From IMG/VR virus record IMGVR_UViG_3300021197_000270, positions 1 to 55,098 of that record: a stretch of DNA of 55,098 bases. One strand, given 5' to 3'. A program made the translations under genes and the position numbers. This stretch comes from a virus. Of the stretch, positions 19,880 to 29,973 are shown piece by piece (the stretch's first letter is position 1; the number at the start of each line of letters is the position of its first letter). The notes beneath the pieces were generated by a model. It saw only the letters and a program-made list of their open reading frames with translations, had not been told where the DNA came from and did no database searches.

Positions 19880-20322
19880 TCTGCCAATGCCCTCATGCGT
19901 GCTACCAAACGCTTGGCGCGGTTGGTTACTTGATCGTACCAGCGGCTGTCTACCATCTCGTCAGCTGCGCGGTTCCAGTCTTGTGCATCAACACCGGCCT
20001 TCATGCCTTTGAACTTGGATAGGCGAGGCCGTCCCATGTTAAACATCATATTAGCTATAATATGCTGACACTCTTCGGGTAAGTCATCAAAGTTTTCGTA
20101 CAAAACGCGGCACTCGTCCAACGTGACGGCAATGTCTAAGTTAAACATCTGACGCACACGTTCTTCATCTACAGGCGTGCCTACGGGCTGACCGTGCTCT
20201 GGATCGTTTTCTACCACGAGATGCCCAATCCCACAGGTAGGTAGGCCGAGGTGGTCTAAGTAAATTTCAAACTTACAGCCCTCGTCCTCGGCTATCTCTT
20301 CGCGTAGTTTGTCTTTGTTCAT
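19876..20322 (-). CDS. Endolysin, T4-type lysozyme (GH24-like)
   Basis: 148 residues. LREEIAEDEGCKFEIYLDHL and GLPTCGIGHLV give the lysozyme triad Glu14, Asp23 and Thr29, spaced as in T4 lysozyme (Glu11, Asp20, Thr26). CQHIIANMMFNMGRPRLSKF matches the second lobe. It hydrolyses peptidoglycan to release virions. No signal peptide is visible, so a holin is needed; the candidate is at 46753. It is the last gene of the long leftward late run, four bases overlapping the 1034-aa gene. Confidence 0.92.
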   Translation of the reverse strand: MNKDKLREEIAEDEGCKFEIYLDHLGLPTCGIGHLVVENDPEHGQPVGTPVDEERVRQMFNLDIAVTLDECRVLYENFDDLPEECQHIIANMMFNMGRPRLSKFKGMKAGVDAQDWNRAADEMVDSRWYDQVTNRAKRLVARMRALAD

Positions 20323-23300
20323 GGGGTTGTCCTTCCAATGGACTGCGCCAGAGCCTGTGTCGCAGGGTCAGGCAGCAAGATTGGTGATACTTGTCCAGCG
20401 GTTCCGGCTCCACCCGGCATTACGTTTGGCGCTTGTGTCATGGTTATAGGTTGAAAAACATTTGGTCCTTGTTGCGTTTGTTGCGCCTCTTGTGCTTGTA
20501 CTTGCGCTTCTTGTTGTGCCTCTTCTGACTGCACGGTGGGCGTGACACTAGGCAAAGCGCGGTCACTTCTTGGAGCCGTCTGTCCGATTCCCTCATACAT
20601 GATTTCAAACGCACGACCAACACGGTCAAATTCCTCACCAGTGCCCGGCCTGACGCCCTTTGGTCTGGAGATTGTTTTCAAAAACGTATTACTTCGCAAA
20701 GCACGAGACATAAGGAACAGTCCGCCAGCGGTGCCGATAACGCCCATCGGGCCTGATAGAAACGCCGCCAGACTCAAAGATCCTGCGATTGTAGCAGGAG
20801 CAAGACCACCCAATCCTTTGATTGGCTTGTTAGAAACAATCTCTGACTCTTTTGCTAATTTACGCAACAACGGCCCAGCCTCACCAAACATGGCATCAAT
20901 GGTCTCATCACCATAATCGGCAAGTTGTTTTGACAACTGCGTTGAGAAAGAACCATCAACAACAGATTCCGTAAGTTCTTTAGCTGTCATTCCTTCTTTG
21001 CCCAAGTTGCCAACTATACGCTCCATAGCAAGTTGTCGAACTTGATCCATAGTGTCTTCGCCTAATTCACGTTCAGCCTGCTTTATGAATGCAGCACCGT
21101 TTTTACGGAAGATTAGACTTACAACTTTTTCTGGGTCACCATCAGCAACAGCTTTGCTCAAGCCTTTGGCTAAAGCGTTATCTGCCGCAGAGTTTGTGGT
21201 GCGCGTTAGACGGCTGATTAAATTAACTTGTTCTGCAATCGGTTGACCCGCAACCAATGCAAGTTCGCGATCCGTAATTTTGGCTCCACTAGAACCAAGA
21301 TCTCTTAATGCAGTCATCAAAGGTTTATACTGTTTCCCGAACAAAACTTCGCCCGTGCTACCCAGTTTGCTTATCTCTTCTGCAATTGCACTAGGGTTAG
21401 CCGTTCCAAACACGTTTCTGTTTTGTCTGGACACACGTTCAAGAAAGTTACGCGCCATTGAGTTTCTTACAGCCTCAGAGACTTCAACTCCAGCACCTCG
21501 AGCACCGGCAACCTCTTGAGCAAACCGTTTGGTCTCTTCAAATTTACGCATGAGTCCAGACTTCAACGGGTCTTCGTCAGGCAGGCCTTTCACAAGTTGA
21601 GCGTCTTGAGCATTCATACCCCGCGCCAAAAACTCATCAAAAGTTTTCGGTGCATCTACGGCGGCTCGCCCACCTGGCACTACTGACTTAAAGAATTTTT
21701 TTAACGTGTCGCCTCTGTTGGGCGCCAGTAAGACTCCGCCTGGATCAAACAACTCTTCAACATCAAGCTCACCGTCTTTGTACTTACGAAAGATCTCGGC
21801 TGTCTTGGCGTCTCTAAAACGTCCAACACCCTTGCCATAAAACTTGTTCGCCTTTTCAAGCAAATCCAAACCATCTTTTGCTTGAGCATCTGCCTTACCA
21901 GTAAATCTTCCGTCTGGCCGGCGTCCTTGTCCTATGTTTCTACGGATCTGTAACGCAGCGTCCGTATATGAACGATCAATCGCGCCTAGCAATTCACCAA
22001 TGAACTTACGATTCTGTGTGCCAACAAGGCTAGGGTCATAACCAGCCTCACGAAGAGCGGTGCGTATGCCATTCATTTCTGACACGGTGGCATTACGAAA
22101 ACCATTGCCCTCTTTAAACTTCAGGATGAATTTGCCGAGGCCAGAGCCAGCAAGGTCGAAGGCCGGGTTGTCCTTTTGCAACCGTTCAAAGGCTTGCACA
22201 AGTTTGGCTGTGGGCAAGACTTTAGAGTTACCCAAAAGTTCACTTGCCTTACCGTACAAAACGTCTGTGTCTTCATCAAAAATACGTTTAGAGATTTCTA
22301 TCTGACGAGCGATCTTTGATCCGTTTAAAGGCTTGCTGTCACCAAACATACCAATTATGTCATCAATACCTTGATCAACAAGGTTAACTAAATCGGCTTC
22401 AGCTTGCTTTAAGACATCATCTGGGTTGCCATAGATCCTAATCAAATCGCGGTCTATAAGTTCCAGAATCTTTTCTTTGTCCGTGGCTTTGCCTTTGTAA
22501 CCTGCCGCCTTCATATTTGAAGCTAGTTTTTCTGCTACAAAATCTGCATTTGCTCGAGCCGCTTTCTGGTTTGGAAAGACGCCTTCGTAAATTGCTTGTA
22601 AACGACCAAGAATTGGTGATTCATTTACCGCGCGAACGGTGGGTTTACCGCCTTGACTAATGACCTCACGAGCCACTTTTCTGGCCTCGTTGGCCGACTG
22701 AGACCCGCTACCTTTGGCAAGGTAGCCAAACAGTGATGTTATACCTCTGGCAGCACCTTCACCAAGACCGCCAGTGATAAACTCTCTTTTCATTCCGCTG
22801 TAAAGATCATCTTGATTCTCGCGGCGCAATCCTTCTTCCGTTTCTTGATATTCGTCAAACAAGTATCCTAATGTTGATGCGGCACCTACAGTAAGCGCAG
22901 CGCCTACCCATCCAAGTGGACTGGCAAGAACAGAAGCTGCGGTTGCCGCAAGTAACGGGCCGCGAGTTTCACCGTAAAAATCAACGAAATCGTTCTTTGT
23001 GAAGCCACGCTTTTCATCAATTGCAAGAAGACCTTCGCCTTTGATGTCATACCGAGCCTTGATGTCATCAGGCAACAAGTCTCGATCCAAAAGAAACTCG
23101 CCTTCAGAATCAATTTGCACAGCCTCATCAGGTATACCAAGACCTTGAAGTCGAGCACGCCTCTCTGCTTCGTTGTCACCTTTAGCAAAGTTAAGACGAA
23201 AATCAACGTCCTGAACACCAGTGTCGTAATCAATTTTACGCGCTGGAAGTTCTGGTTCCACAGGGCCAGTGTCTTGATCAACGGCTTGATCAACGGCTTG

Positions 23301-23423
23301 AGCGGCAGGCTGCTCAGAAAAAAACGTGTTAATGATTGCCTGTTGTTCTTCGTCAGTGGGGTTGTCGCCTGCGATACGAACTTGTTGCACACCACTTGGA
23401 GTTCTTATCTTTATAACACCCAT
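20319..23423 (-). CDS. Large putative internal virion / DNA-ejection protein
   Basis: 1034 residues. The start MGVIKIRTPSGVQQVRIAGD is a beta-rich head; residues about 150-190 form a hydrophobic segment (AATAASVLASPLGWVGAAL), and a second lies near 900-930 (LSLAAFLSGPMGVIGTAGGL). Most of the middle is helical and charged, and the last 80 residues are Gln/Ala/Pro-rich. Size and place among the tail genes, with no tape-measure gene present, suggest an ejection protein that spans the envelope. No enzymatic motif is seen. Assignment to a family is uncertain. Confidence 0.65.
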   Translation of the reverse strand: MGVIKIRTPSGVQQVRIAGDNPTDEEQQAIINTFFSEQPAAQAVDQAVDQDTGPVEPELPARKIDYDTGVQDVDFRLNFAKGDNEAERRARLQGLGIPDEAVQIDSEGEFLLDRDLLPDDIKARYDIKGEGLLAIDEKRGFTKNDFVDFYGETRGPLLAATAASVLASPLGWVGAALTVGAASTLGYLFDEYQETEEGLRRENQDDLYSGMKREFITGGLGEGAARGITSLFGYLAKGSGSQSANEARKVAREVISQGGKPTVRAVNESPILGRLQAIYEGVFPNQKAARANADFVAEKLASNMKAAGYKGKATDKEKILELIDRDLIRIYGNPDDVLKQAEADLVNLVDQGIDDIIGMFGDSKPLNGSKIARQIEISKRIFDEDTDVLYGKASELLGNSKVLPTAKLVQAFERLQKDNPAFDLAGSGLGKFILKFKEGNGFRNATVSEMNGIRTALREAGYDPSLVGTQNRKFIGELLGAIDRSYTDAALQIRRNIGQGRRPDGRFTGKADAQAKDGLDLLEKANKFYGKGVGRFRDAKTAEIFRKYKDGELDVEELFDPGGVLLAPNRGDTLKKFFKSVVPGGRAAVDAPKTFDEFLARGMNAQDAQLVKGLPDEDPLKSGLMRKFEETKRFAQEVAGARGAGVEVSEAVRNSMARNFLERVSRQNRNVFGTANPSAIAEEISKLGSTGEVLFGKQYKPLMTALRDLGSSGAKITDRELALVAGQPIAEQVNLISRLTRTTNSAADNALAKGLSKAVADGDPEKVVSLIFRKNGAAFIKQAERELGEDTMDQVRQLAMERIVGNLGKEGMTAKELTESVVDGSFSTQLSKQLADYGDETIDAMFGEAGPLLRKLAKESEIVSNKPIKGLGGLAPATIAGSLSLAAFLSGPMGVIGTAGGLFLMSRALRSNTFLKTISRPKGVRPGTGEEFDRVGRAFEIMYEGIGQTAPRSDRALPSVTPTVQSEEAQQEAQVQAQEAQQTQQGPNVFQPITMTQAPNVMPGGAGTAGQVSPILLPDPATQALAQSIGRTTP

Positions 23424-25862
23424 TTAAGAACCTCCTAATGCCACTACATCCCAAATACCGTCATCAGCCTTTTCAAGTCGCCCTCCAGCGAAACTAGGAG
23501 CGGTAGTCTTTGCTTCTTGTAGACTACCAATCTGGTAGCCAACTTCTGCGCCTATTCTAGCGTAGTTCTTAGAAGCATCCTCCGCTCTGTTGCGGATGAT
23601 TCCTTGAACTCTTCTTAACGCATCAATGGCTTGGCCTTTATTCGTAAACGTATTTTTCCAACTACCTAAATTCATGGTGTCGGTGCTTTTGTCATATACC
23701 GCATCAGCAAAACCTAACGACCTAGCAACTTGCTCACGTTCTTGGTTTGAAATCATTTTGCCACCCTCATTCAAAATAATTCGGGCTGACTGCAATGCAA
23801 TGATTCTGTTTAAGTTTTCAAACTCGCTTGCTGCACTGACCACACCATACTCAAGACCTGCTGCGCTAAGAACACCCTGCATGGGTGTGCCTTCAGTAGC
23901 TCCTCTTGCCGAGTCAGCAAGTTTTCCAAGAAGACCCGGTGTGCCTAATGCACCATCCTCTGCAAGTTTTATAGCGTCTTCAAGTGCATTGTCTGTACGA
24001 GCCATGGCTTCAAGATCTTGCACATAACCAGCCGTTGCGGCTGTCCACTCATTAACACCGCCAGCTAACTGAGGTTTGAGGCCAAGTGCAAGACCTTCAC
24101 GAGTGGGGTATACGAGGTTAACACTAACATTTTGGTTAAGATCTTTTTTAACTGTCTTGGTCATATAGTAGTCGTCAAGACCCTTCTTACTACCTGACGC
24201 CGTTACTTTAGCTTTTGCTAATTCATTCGCATCATCAAGTTGTTGTCTATACACGGCACCAGAAACCAAAGGAACCCCACCCATGGCATCAAATGCTTTA
24301 TCGTTCAAACGAAGATGCGTGCCTTTGAGAATCTTTCTACCATCTGGAGCGGTGAAGTCGGCAGCGGCATAATAAGAGTTCTTTGAGAACCCTCTCGTCC
24401 GATCTGCTTCTTGTCTTTGAATCACATATTTTGAAGCAAGAAGATCTGTCTCTCGTTGAAACGCCTTTCGCTTGTCCGCCTCTTTAATAAAGTTTGGAAG
24501 CGTCTTTTTCATACCATCAGCAATATTTTCTAATGCACTTCCGCTTTTACCACTAGCGATAGTAAATCCCATCAAAGCAATATTGAGTCCCATTGTTGAT
24601 GGGTCAGAATCATACTTTGGAAGAAGTTTGAGAAACTCAGCTTTTAAGTCTTCTGCGGAGCCGGTGCCTGTTTCAACAGCCGTTTGAATCTCAGATTTAG
24701 CTGAATCTTGTTCAGGCACACCCTGTGCCGCATTAGCCGCCTTGGCTTGAGCTACAATATCAGGGAAGTTTTCTGGCTTTGGTTGCGGCACTGTTATGTC
24801 AGCGGCAGGATCTGTGTCTGTGCGTTGTTCCACAGTTGACCCTGTAGGACTGGTGTCGTCAGTAGTCGCGGTCGCGGTCTCTGTTTCAGTCTCCGAATCA
24901 TCAGGAAACGCGCCTTCAGGAGTGCCGTCATCATACCGAGAGCCAGCAAGAATATCACCGTCATCAGGACTCGGACCAAGTTGATCTTGTTGTCTGCGGT
25001 CTTCAGATTCTAATGTTCTTTGTTGCTGTTGGGCGGCATTAATCAACTGTTGAATGTCGTCAGTAGGTCCGGCGCTAACTGCCCCTGTAGTTGGATCGAC
25101 ATCAACCGTACCGCCTGCTGCGGTTATTGCTCGGGCGCGATCTATGTCCCTTTGACGAGCGGCAAGTTCACCATCAGGAATAGGCCCAGCGGCTTGTCTT
25201 GGGCCTTGAAACATACCACGAGGAGCCGATGGAGTTGGAATTTGTGAAGCTCTTTGCTGTCGCAATATTGCATCATCATAACTCTTCGGAGCTGGATTAA
25301 TATTTAAAGTTGACAAGAACTTGTCCGTTGGCTCTACAGATCCTAAACGGCCACCAACGGTGCTAGTATCTCCACTGTCAGACATAAACGGAGACAGCGC
25401 CAAAGAACTTAACATTCCTTGCCCCGTGCCTAAAAGACTTGCTCCACCTCTAACTACGTCAGAAGCAAGAGTGTCTCCAAGATAATCTTCTACACCTTGT
25501 GTTGCGTCCAGAGCCTGTTGCCCACCAGCTACAGCCTGAAGTTGCGCCCTTTCAAGAACACTTAAACTTCCAATGCCCCCTTCTTTGGCTCTTCTCGCAA
25601 TATCTATGAGTCCCGCTGTGTATGGATCTGAGGCAGTGCCTGGAGAAAAATATTGTTGACCACTTCTAGTGGTAAAAGTTTGTACACCCGTAGGAGGAAC
25701 CACTTGTCCGCTTGCCGTTACATTTCTAGGACCAGTTGGACTATGAGAATGTCCCACTGGCCCACCAGCGTGAAACTTCTGCACGCTAGTTATACCCGCT
25801 GACCGATTCAAAGCGTTACGAGCGTTACGCGGCTTGAACATTTTGCGGTTATATACGCTCAT
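23424..25862 (-). CDS. Large putative internal virion protein
   Basis: 812 residues beginning MSVYNRKMFKPRNARNALNR, a basic opening typical of marine phage structural proteins, followed by FHAGGPVGHSHSP. A long Ser/Thr/Asp/Gly-rich disordered section covers about residues 200-370. The C-terminal half is helical (LAKAKVTASGSKKG, EQVARSLGFADAVY). It is probably packaged with DNA and ejected. Shares one base (TAATG) with the upstream gene. Confidence 0.65.
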   Translation of the reverse strand: MSVYNRKMFKPRNARNALNRSAGITSVQKFHAGGPVGHSHSPTGPRNVTASGQVVPPTGVQTFTTRSGQQYFSPGTASDPYTAGLIDIARRAKEGGIGSLSVLERAQLQAVAGGQQALDATQGVEDYLGDTLASDVVRGGASLLGTGQGMLSSLALSPFMSDSGDTSTVGGRLGSVEPTDKFLSTLNINPAPKSYDDAILRQQRASQIPTPSAPRGMFQGPRQAAGPIPDGELAARQRDIDRARAITAAGGTVDVDPTTGAVSAGPTDDIQQLINAAQQQQRTLESEDRRQQDQLGPSPDDGDILAGSRYDDGTPEGAFPDDSETETETATATTDDTSPTGSTVEQRTDTDPAADITVPQPKPENFPDIVAQAKAANAAQGVPEQDSAKSEIQTAVETGTGSAEDLKAEFLKLLPKYDSDPSTMGLNIALMGFTIASGKSGSALENIADGMKKTLPNFIKEADKRKAFQRETDLLASKYVIQRQEADRTRGFSKNSYYAAADFTAPDGRKILKGTHLRLNDKAFDAMGGVPLVSGAVYRQQLDDANELAKAKVTASGSKKGLDDYYMTKTVKKDLNQNVSVNLVYPTREGLALGLKPQLAGGVNEWTAATAGYVQDLEAMARTDNALEDAIKLAEDGALGTPGLLGKLADSARGATEGTPMQGVLSAAGLEYGVVSAASEFENLNRIIALQSARIILNEGGKMISNQEREQVARSLGFADAVYDKSTDTMNLGSWKNTFTNKGQAIDALRRVQGIIRNRAEDASKNYARIGAEVGYQIGSLQEAKTTAPSFAGGRLEKADDGIWDVVALGGS

Positions 25863-26755
25863 TATTTTGTACCACCCAGTCCAAGCATGTTACCTAGCCC
25901 ACCAAAGATGCCGCCAGAGCCAAACGCTCCAGCCTGTTGAAGACCCGCCACGCCCATACCAAGGCCAGCAACTTGTGACAACATGCTAGGTGACGGCGCT
26001 GTACGACTGGTCAGTGTGCTTGTGGTGGTAGGCACGCCACGGAAGATATCAGACATAAAGCCGATACGTTGGTAAGGCTCAAACTGCCGCTCAAGGCTCG
26101 TGGCGCGTTGTGCCTCAAGTTCTGCTTGCTGTTGCTGTTGCTCTTGACCACCAAGCTGAGACAAGATGCCGATGTCTCGTTGTTGTGCCCCTTGTGCCGA
26201 TTCGCCCATAGCAGCCTGTTGCAGTCCTAGCTTGCCAAACAGTTCTGCCCCTTGCTGTGCTCGATCTTGAGCCGACTCAAATGCTTGCGCGCGAAGTTGC
26301 CCTGACTGCCTAGCAAAGGCGTCCGCCGTGTTGCGCTGTAGTTCTTGCTCTGCAATAGCCTGACGAGATCCGCCAAATGCGCCGGCCTGTACCGCAGCTG
26401 ATCCAATGCGCTGACGCTCCATGTCTGCTTGACGCTGTAGATCTGCAAGACTCTGATCTAGAACCTGATCCGTGTATGGGGACATATATTGTTGGAAAGC
26501 ACCCGGCTGTAACGCCGCTACGCCCTGACCAAGGGTCGCGGCGCCGGCTTGCATCATAGGCTGATATGCGCCGATGCCAGATACTCCAAGCTGGATGGCT
26601 TGCTGTTGTGCCGGCGTCATGCCAGCTACTTGATATGCAGGAATCGTGGTTGGCTGATTCGCCATCGTAGAGGTGCTGGCAAGCAGGTCTTTCAGGAAGG
26701 TTTCCTGATACTCCGGTAATACCTGTACCTGTTCGGTGCGGACTGTATCGACCAT
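25862..26755 (-). CDS. Internal virion protein, Gln/Ala-rich
   Basis: 297 residues containing QQYMSPYTDQVLDQSLADLQ and SAAVQAGAFGGSRQAIAEQE, a pattern that recurs in many podoviral virion proteins. It has long amphipathic helices rich in Gln and Ala, and a Gly-rich C-terminus (GGIFGGLGNMLGLGG) that could insert in membranes. It likely belongs to the ejection complex with the flanking genes. Translation is coupled to both neighbours (one-base overlaps). Confidence 0.75.
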   Translation of the reverse strand: MVDTVRTEQVQVLPEYQETFLKDLLASTSTMANQPTTIPAYQVAGMTPAQQQAIQLGVSGIGAYQPMMQAGAATLGQGVAALQPGAFQQYMSPYTDQVLDQSLADLQRQADMERQRIGSAAVQAGAFGGSRQAIAEQELQRNTADAFARQSGQLRAQAFESAQDRAQQGAELFGKLGLQQAAMGESAQGAQQRDIGILSQLGGQEQQQQQAELEAQRATSLERQFEPYQRIGFMSDIFRGVPTTTSTLTSRTAPSPSMLSQVAGLGMGVAGLQQAGAFGSGGIFGGLGNMLGLGGTK

Positions 26756-27555
26756 TATGCCATCCTCTCAAAATTGTCCATCATGGCGTACATCCGTTTT
26801 GCGCCTAGCTTTGTGTCTCCGTTACCCGCGCCTTTAACAGCGTTTTTAGTCATGACAAACTCTTCGTCCGAAAGCCTAGCCTCCTGAACCTTTTTGCCAT
26901 TCTGATATATGCCAGCCTTGATGCTGTCCGATGTGCCGGTGCCCGGTCCTTCGATCAAACCGCCGTTCATCAAGGATATGATACCGCCGGTAGCCATAGC
27001 CATGGACCGTTCTTTACGTTGCTTGATAGCCTCTTCAAGCTCCTCTGCCGTGTCGTACTTGATGTCTGTAACAGTGTCTACAAACAATCCAGCAATTGGC
27101 GTGCCTTTGTAGTCGGGTCGAGATTCAAGTTCCGTGGGGCCACTATCTGTAACATCTTCCTCACCAACACCAGCCATGCTCAACAAAGAACTACCAAGCA
27201 CTACGTCACCAACCCCGATGCCAGAGCCAAGAATCCCGCTCTTTGCTGCCTCGTTAGCTACAACCTGTTTCGTTGCCTGATCTGCCAAAACCTTTTGAGT
27301 GGCTGCATCCGTAGCCGCCTGCCCAGCCGCAGACTGCACTGCGGCACCTGGTCCTACGCCTAGTGCGCCAAGGCCAGCCGATGCGCCGCCGCCAATGATG
27401 GCGTTCTTGATAGCGTCTTTAGCATCACCACCAGCTACAAGAGTCCCGATTCCTGAACCAAGAGCCGAGTTTAGCGCAACACTACCGGCGGGACCAAAGT
27501 AAGCGCCGGCTATCCCGCCTATGACTGGTAACAATGATTTTAAACTAAGACCCAT
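26755..27555 (-). CDS. Glycine-zipper virion protein
   Basis: 266 residues. The first 110 are glycine- and alanine-rich (LLPVIGGIAGAYFGPAGSVA and a later GGGASAGLGALGVGPGAA), typical of glycine-zipper membrane-inserting segments. The C-terminus has EGPGTGTSDSIKAGIY, then DEEFVMTKNAVKGAGNGDTK and AKRMYAMMDNFE, a cap domain seen at the end of many marine phage virion proteins. It probably helps form the ejection channel. Confidence 0.75.
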   Translation of the reverse strand: MGLSLKSLLPVIGGIAGAYFGPAGSVALNSALGSGIGTLVAGGDAKDAIKNAIIGGGASAGLGALGVGPGAAVQSAAGQAATDAATQKVLADQATKQVVANEAAKSGILGSGIGVGDVVLGSSLLSMAGVGEEDVTDSGPTELESRPDYKGTPIAGLFVDTVTDIKYDTAEELEEAIKQRKERSMAMATGGIISLMNGGLIEGPGTGTSDSIKAGIYQNGKKVQEARLSDEEFVMTKNAVKGAGNGDTKLGAKRMYAMMDNFERMA

Positions 27556-27564
27556 AACACACCT

Positions 27565-27852
27565 TTAGGACACTGCCACTGTAACAGAACCAACCGCAGT
27601 TGTCCCTACATTAGTGGTAGCAAAGATATCGTCCGCCTGAACGATCTTCAAGAACCCCGCATCCGCTATATACATATCACCCGTATCAAGAGATGTTGCG
27701 CTACCCATCTGGCTTATGCCTTGGAAGTTAACGTCTGCATCTCTTACCTCATCAATCAAAAACTCCAATGCCCGTGCCAGTTGATTTATGTAAACCGGAT
27801 CATATTCGTTCGGCGCGACAGGCAGAATCGGACGTACAACCTTTTTCGTCAT
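27565..27852 (-). CDS. Small virion-associated protein (95 aa)
   Basis: 95 residues (MTKKVVRPILPVAPNEYDPV at the start, then QLARALEFLIDEVRDADVNF) with a short helical pairing region and a Gly/Thr/Val-rich beta C-terminus. Similar short proteins follow the large tail protein in marine podoviruses. Role unknown; it overlaps the large upstream gene by four bases, so stoichiometric expression is expected. Confidence 0.65.
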   Translation of the reverse strand: MTKKVVRPILPVAPNEYDPVYINQLARALEFLIDEVRDADVNFQGISQMGSATSLDTGDMYIADAGFLKIVQADDIFATTNVGTTAVGSVTVAVS

Positions 27853-29717
27853 CTTCTGCCATCCGGTCTCACATCTATTCTAGGGGCACCAAGACGCCAT
27901 CGGACGCCGGTTGCCGTGTTTTCTACGCGAATGGACATCTGTCTGCCTCGAGCGCGAAGGTCGATCTTGTCCGTGTATTGCTCTACAGGAGAAGTCGCTG
28001 TCCGTATTGCCGAGTCCGAAGGTGATTCTGTGAAGTTGTCGCCGCCAAAGTCTCTGCTACGAATCGTGAACAAGGCCGCAGGATTAGATGCATCAGAACC
28101 AGTAAAGCTCAAGTCTGGCAAGATGCGGTTGAGCAACATGAACTGTTGACCATCGCCTATGTCAAAATCCGAGGATTCCACGAAGGCGTTGATGGCTACG
28201 GCACTGCCTGTGCTGTAGTCGTCCAAGCCGTTCTCATGATCATACAAATACAGATCTGTGCCGGTGCCCTGCGGGAAACTACGAAGACCAGACGCTCTGT
28301 CGTTCCAAGCGGTGCGAACCAACGTGCCGTAGTACCAGACCTGTTGGCCGTAGTTGTAGACCACATACCGGTCAATCTCGGTTGAGCCGGACGAACAATA
28401 GTACCACCAGATCTCCGTCTGACTGGCGATTGATCCGGCGTGGAACTTGAACGACTGCTGGTTGTTCATGTCGTTGAAGACATAGTCTCGCACGGTGCAC
28501 GGTATGGCTTGCGTGCGTCCATCGTACAGATAGAAGTTCTCTTGACCCATCCAGAAAACAACGTCATTTACAGCAAGCGCGGTATTGGGGCCAGCAATAC
28601 GAGTGTTGTCAGCAAGCATGGACACACCAAACGTAAACGGCGGTCCAAGAAACTGCATTGAGTAGAGCGACTGATCGGTAAACACCAAGATCTGACGGCT
28701 TGTCTGAACGGCGGTAATGATCTCGCTGCCTTTCGACAAACGCAAATCACCAGCCGTATTGGTTGCCGTAGGCGTGAAATCAGTCAGGGACTCCTGACTA
28801 CCAAAGCGTATAAGCAAAGGATCTTGGGTGCTAGTGCCGATGATATTTGCGCCAAACGCAATTACATGCCGGTCAACGTCAGATACCAGAACCTTACGGG
28901 CAATGGTCGGTGTGTCACTAGCGCCGGTCAGTGACGATAGTTCCACGGCTCGTGTGCTGGTGCCGCCGGTAGCGTCCCAATAGAATATTGACCCATTCAT
29001 GACGTTAAAGACTAGATCTTCACCAAAGTTGTCTGCCGCCCAAAGACGTAGTGTCTGACCGGCAAGTGCACCAGAAGCTGAACCCCATTCAAAACGACCC
29101 CATGTGCCTGCGCCCCAACCTGTGCCAAGAATCGTGGTTGTTATGCCGATGTTGATCTGAAAAGCGGCTGTGCCAGAGGATCCGCCACCCGCCGTGCTGC
29201 CAGATGTAGCAGAACCAGCGGTGGTAATCGTAAAAGTGGTGGTGGTTGGTACACTTGTAATCTTGTGTTCAATGTTTAACTGCGCGGCAGTAATCCCGTC
29301 TGTAGTCGTAAGACTAGCAAGCGTAACAAAATCGCCAGTGTTTGCACCGTGTGCAGATTGTGTGGTTACGGTGACCACGCCACTACCCGCTCCACCCGTT
29401 GTGTTTACGGGGTTTGATCCAAGACTAACAGTAGATCGGATCGGGGTGATGTCGTTAAAGACACCAGAATCTTCAAGAAAGACCTTTTGCTCTGTGCCTA
29501 CAAACAACAGATTGGCCGAAGCCAATGTAACGAAGTCATATATCTTACGAGCTATACCGGTAAACTTGTTGTTTGACACACGAACCCAGCCGCCTATGCG
29601 CTCGACATAGCCGTTACGATAACGAATTTTATCTCCGTCAAACCAGCCACCCTCATTAGAGTAGTTTGTGCCCTCTCTATTGATGCCTGGTTTAAATTGC
29701 AGTTTGCTGAGAGGCAA
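27849..29717 (-). CDS. Large tail / head-completion protein
   Basis: 622 residues starting MPLSKLQFKPGINREGTNYS, then DGDKIRYRNGYVERIGGWVR, a typical opening of large podoviral tail or head-stabilisation (P22 gp10-like) proteins. The body is beta-rich with Thr/Gly linkers (about residues 100-190) and propeller-like WxxxxG repeats. LNRILPDLSFTGSDA and RARGRQMSIRVENTATG lie near the end. It is expected at the tail hub. Function by family resemblance only. Confidence 0.72.
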   Translation of the reverse strand: MPLSKLQFKPGINREGTNYSNEGGWFDGDKIRYRNGYVERIGGWVRVSNNKFTGIARKIYDFVTLASANLLFVGTEQKVFLEDSGVFNDITPIRSTVSLGSNPVNTTGGAGSGVVTVTTQSAHGANTGDFVTLASLTTTDGITAAQLNIEHKITSVPTTTTFTITTAGSATSGSTAGGGSSGTAAFQINIGITTTILGTGWGAGTWGRFEWGSASGALAGQTLRLWAADNFGEDLVFNVMNGSIFYWDATGGTSTRAVELSSLTGASDTPTIARKVLVSDVDRHVIAFGANIIGTSTQDPLLIRFGSQESLTDFTPTATNTAGDLRLSKGSEIITAVQTSRQILVFTDQSLYSMQFLGPPFTFGVSMLADNTRIAGPNTALAVNDVVFWMGQENFYLYDGRTQAIPCTVRDYVFNDMNNQQSFKFHAGSIASQTEIWWYYCSSGSTEIDRYVVYNYGQQVWYYGTLVRTAWNDRASGLRSFPQGTGTDLYLYDHENGLDDYSTGSAVAINAFVESSDFDIGDGQQFMLLNRILPDLSFTGSDASNPAALFTIRSRDFGGDNFTESPSDSAIRTATSPVEQYTDKIDLRARGRQMSIRVENTATGVRWRLGAPRIDVRPDGRR

Positions 29718-29726
29718 AACAGACTC

Positions 29727-29939
29727 CTATGTGCCAGTAGCGATTTCTTCACTTTTGATAGATTGGATGAGTTTGTTAGTGAACATGTTTTGTGCAGCTT
29801 GTACTTGGTCAAGTTCAAAACTAATTTTCGCGGCTTTTTCTTGGCATGAACGAATCTGACTAATCATATATGTCTGTTGATCGTCTAAGTCTTCAGCACT
29901 GTATTCTTTGCCATCAATAGTAATTACGTTTTGTGTCAC
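29727..29939 (-). CDS. DUF6447-like small protein
   Basis: 70 residues opening MTQNVITIDGKEYSAEDLDD, the hallmark start of the DUF6447 family of marine phage proteins, then a heptad-patterned helix (ISFELDQVQAAQNMFTNKLI) likely to form a coiled coil. It sits between fibre and tail-hub genes; a chaperone or trimerisation helper for fibres is possible but unproven. Confidence 0.75.
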   Translation of the reverse strand: MTQNVITIDGKEYSAEDLDDQQTYMISQIRSCQEKAAKISFELDQVQAAQNMFTNKLIQSIKSEEIATGT

Positions 29940-29973
29940 TTTTTACCCCTTCTGACTATGTGAACTAAATCCA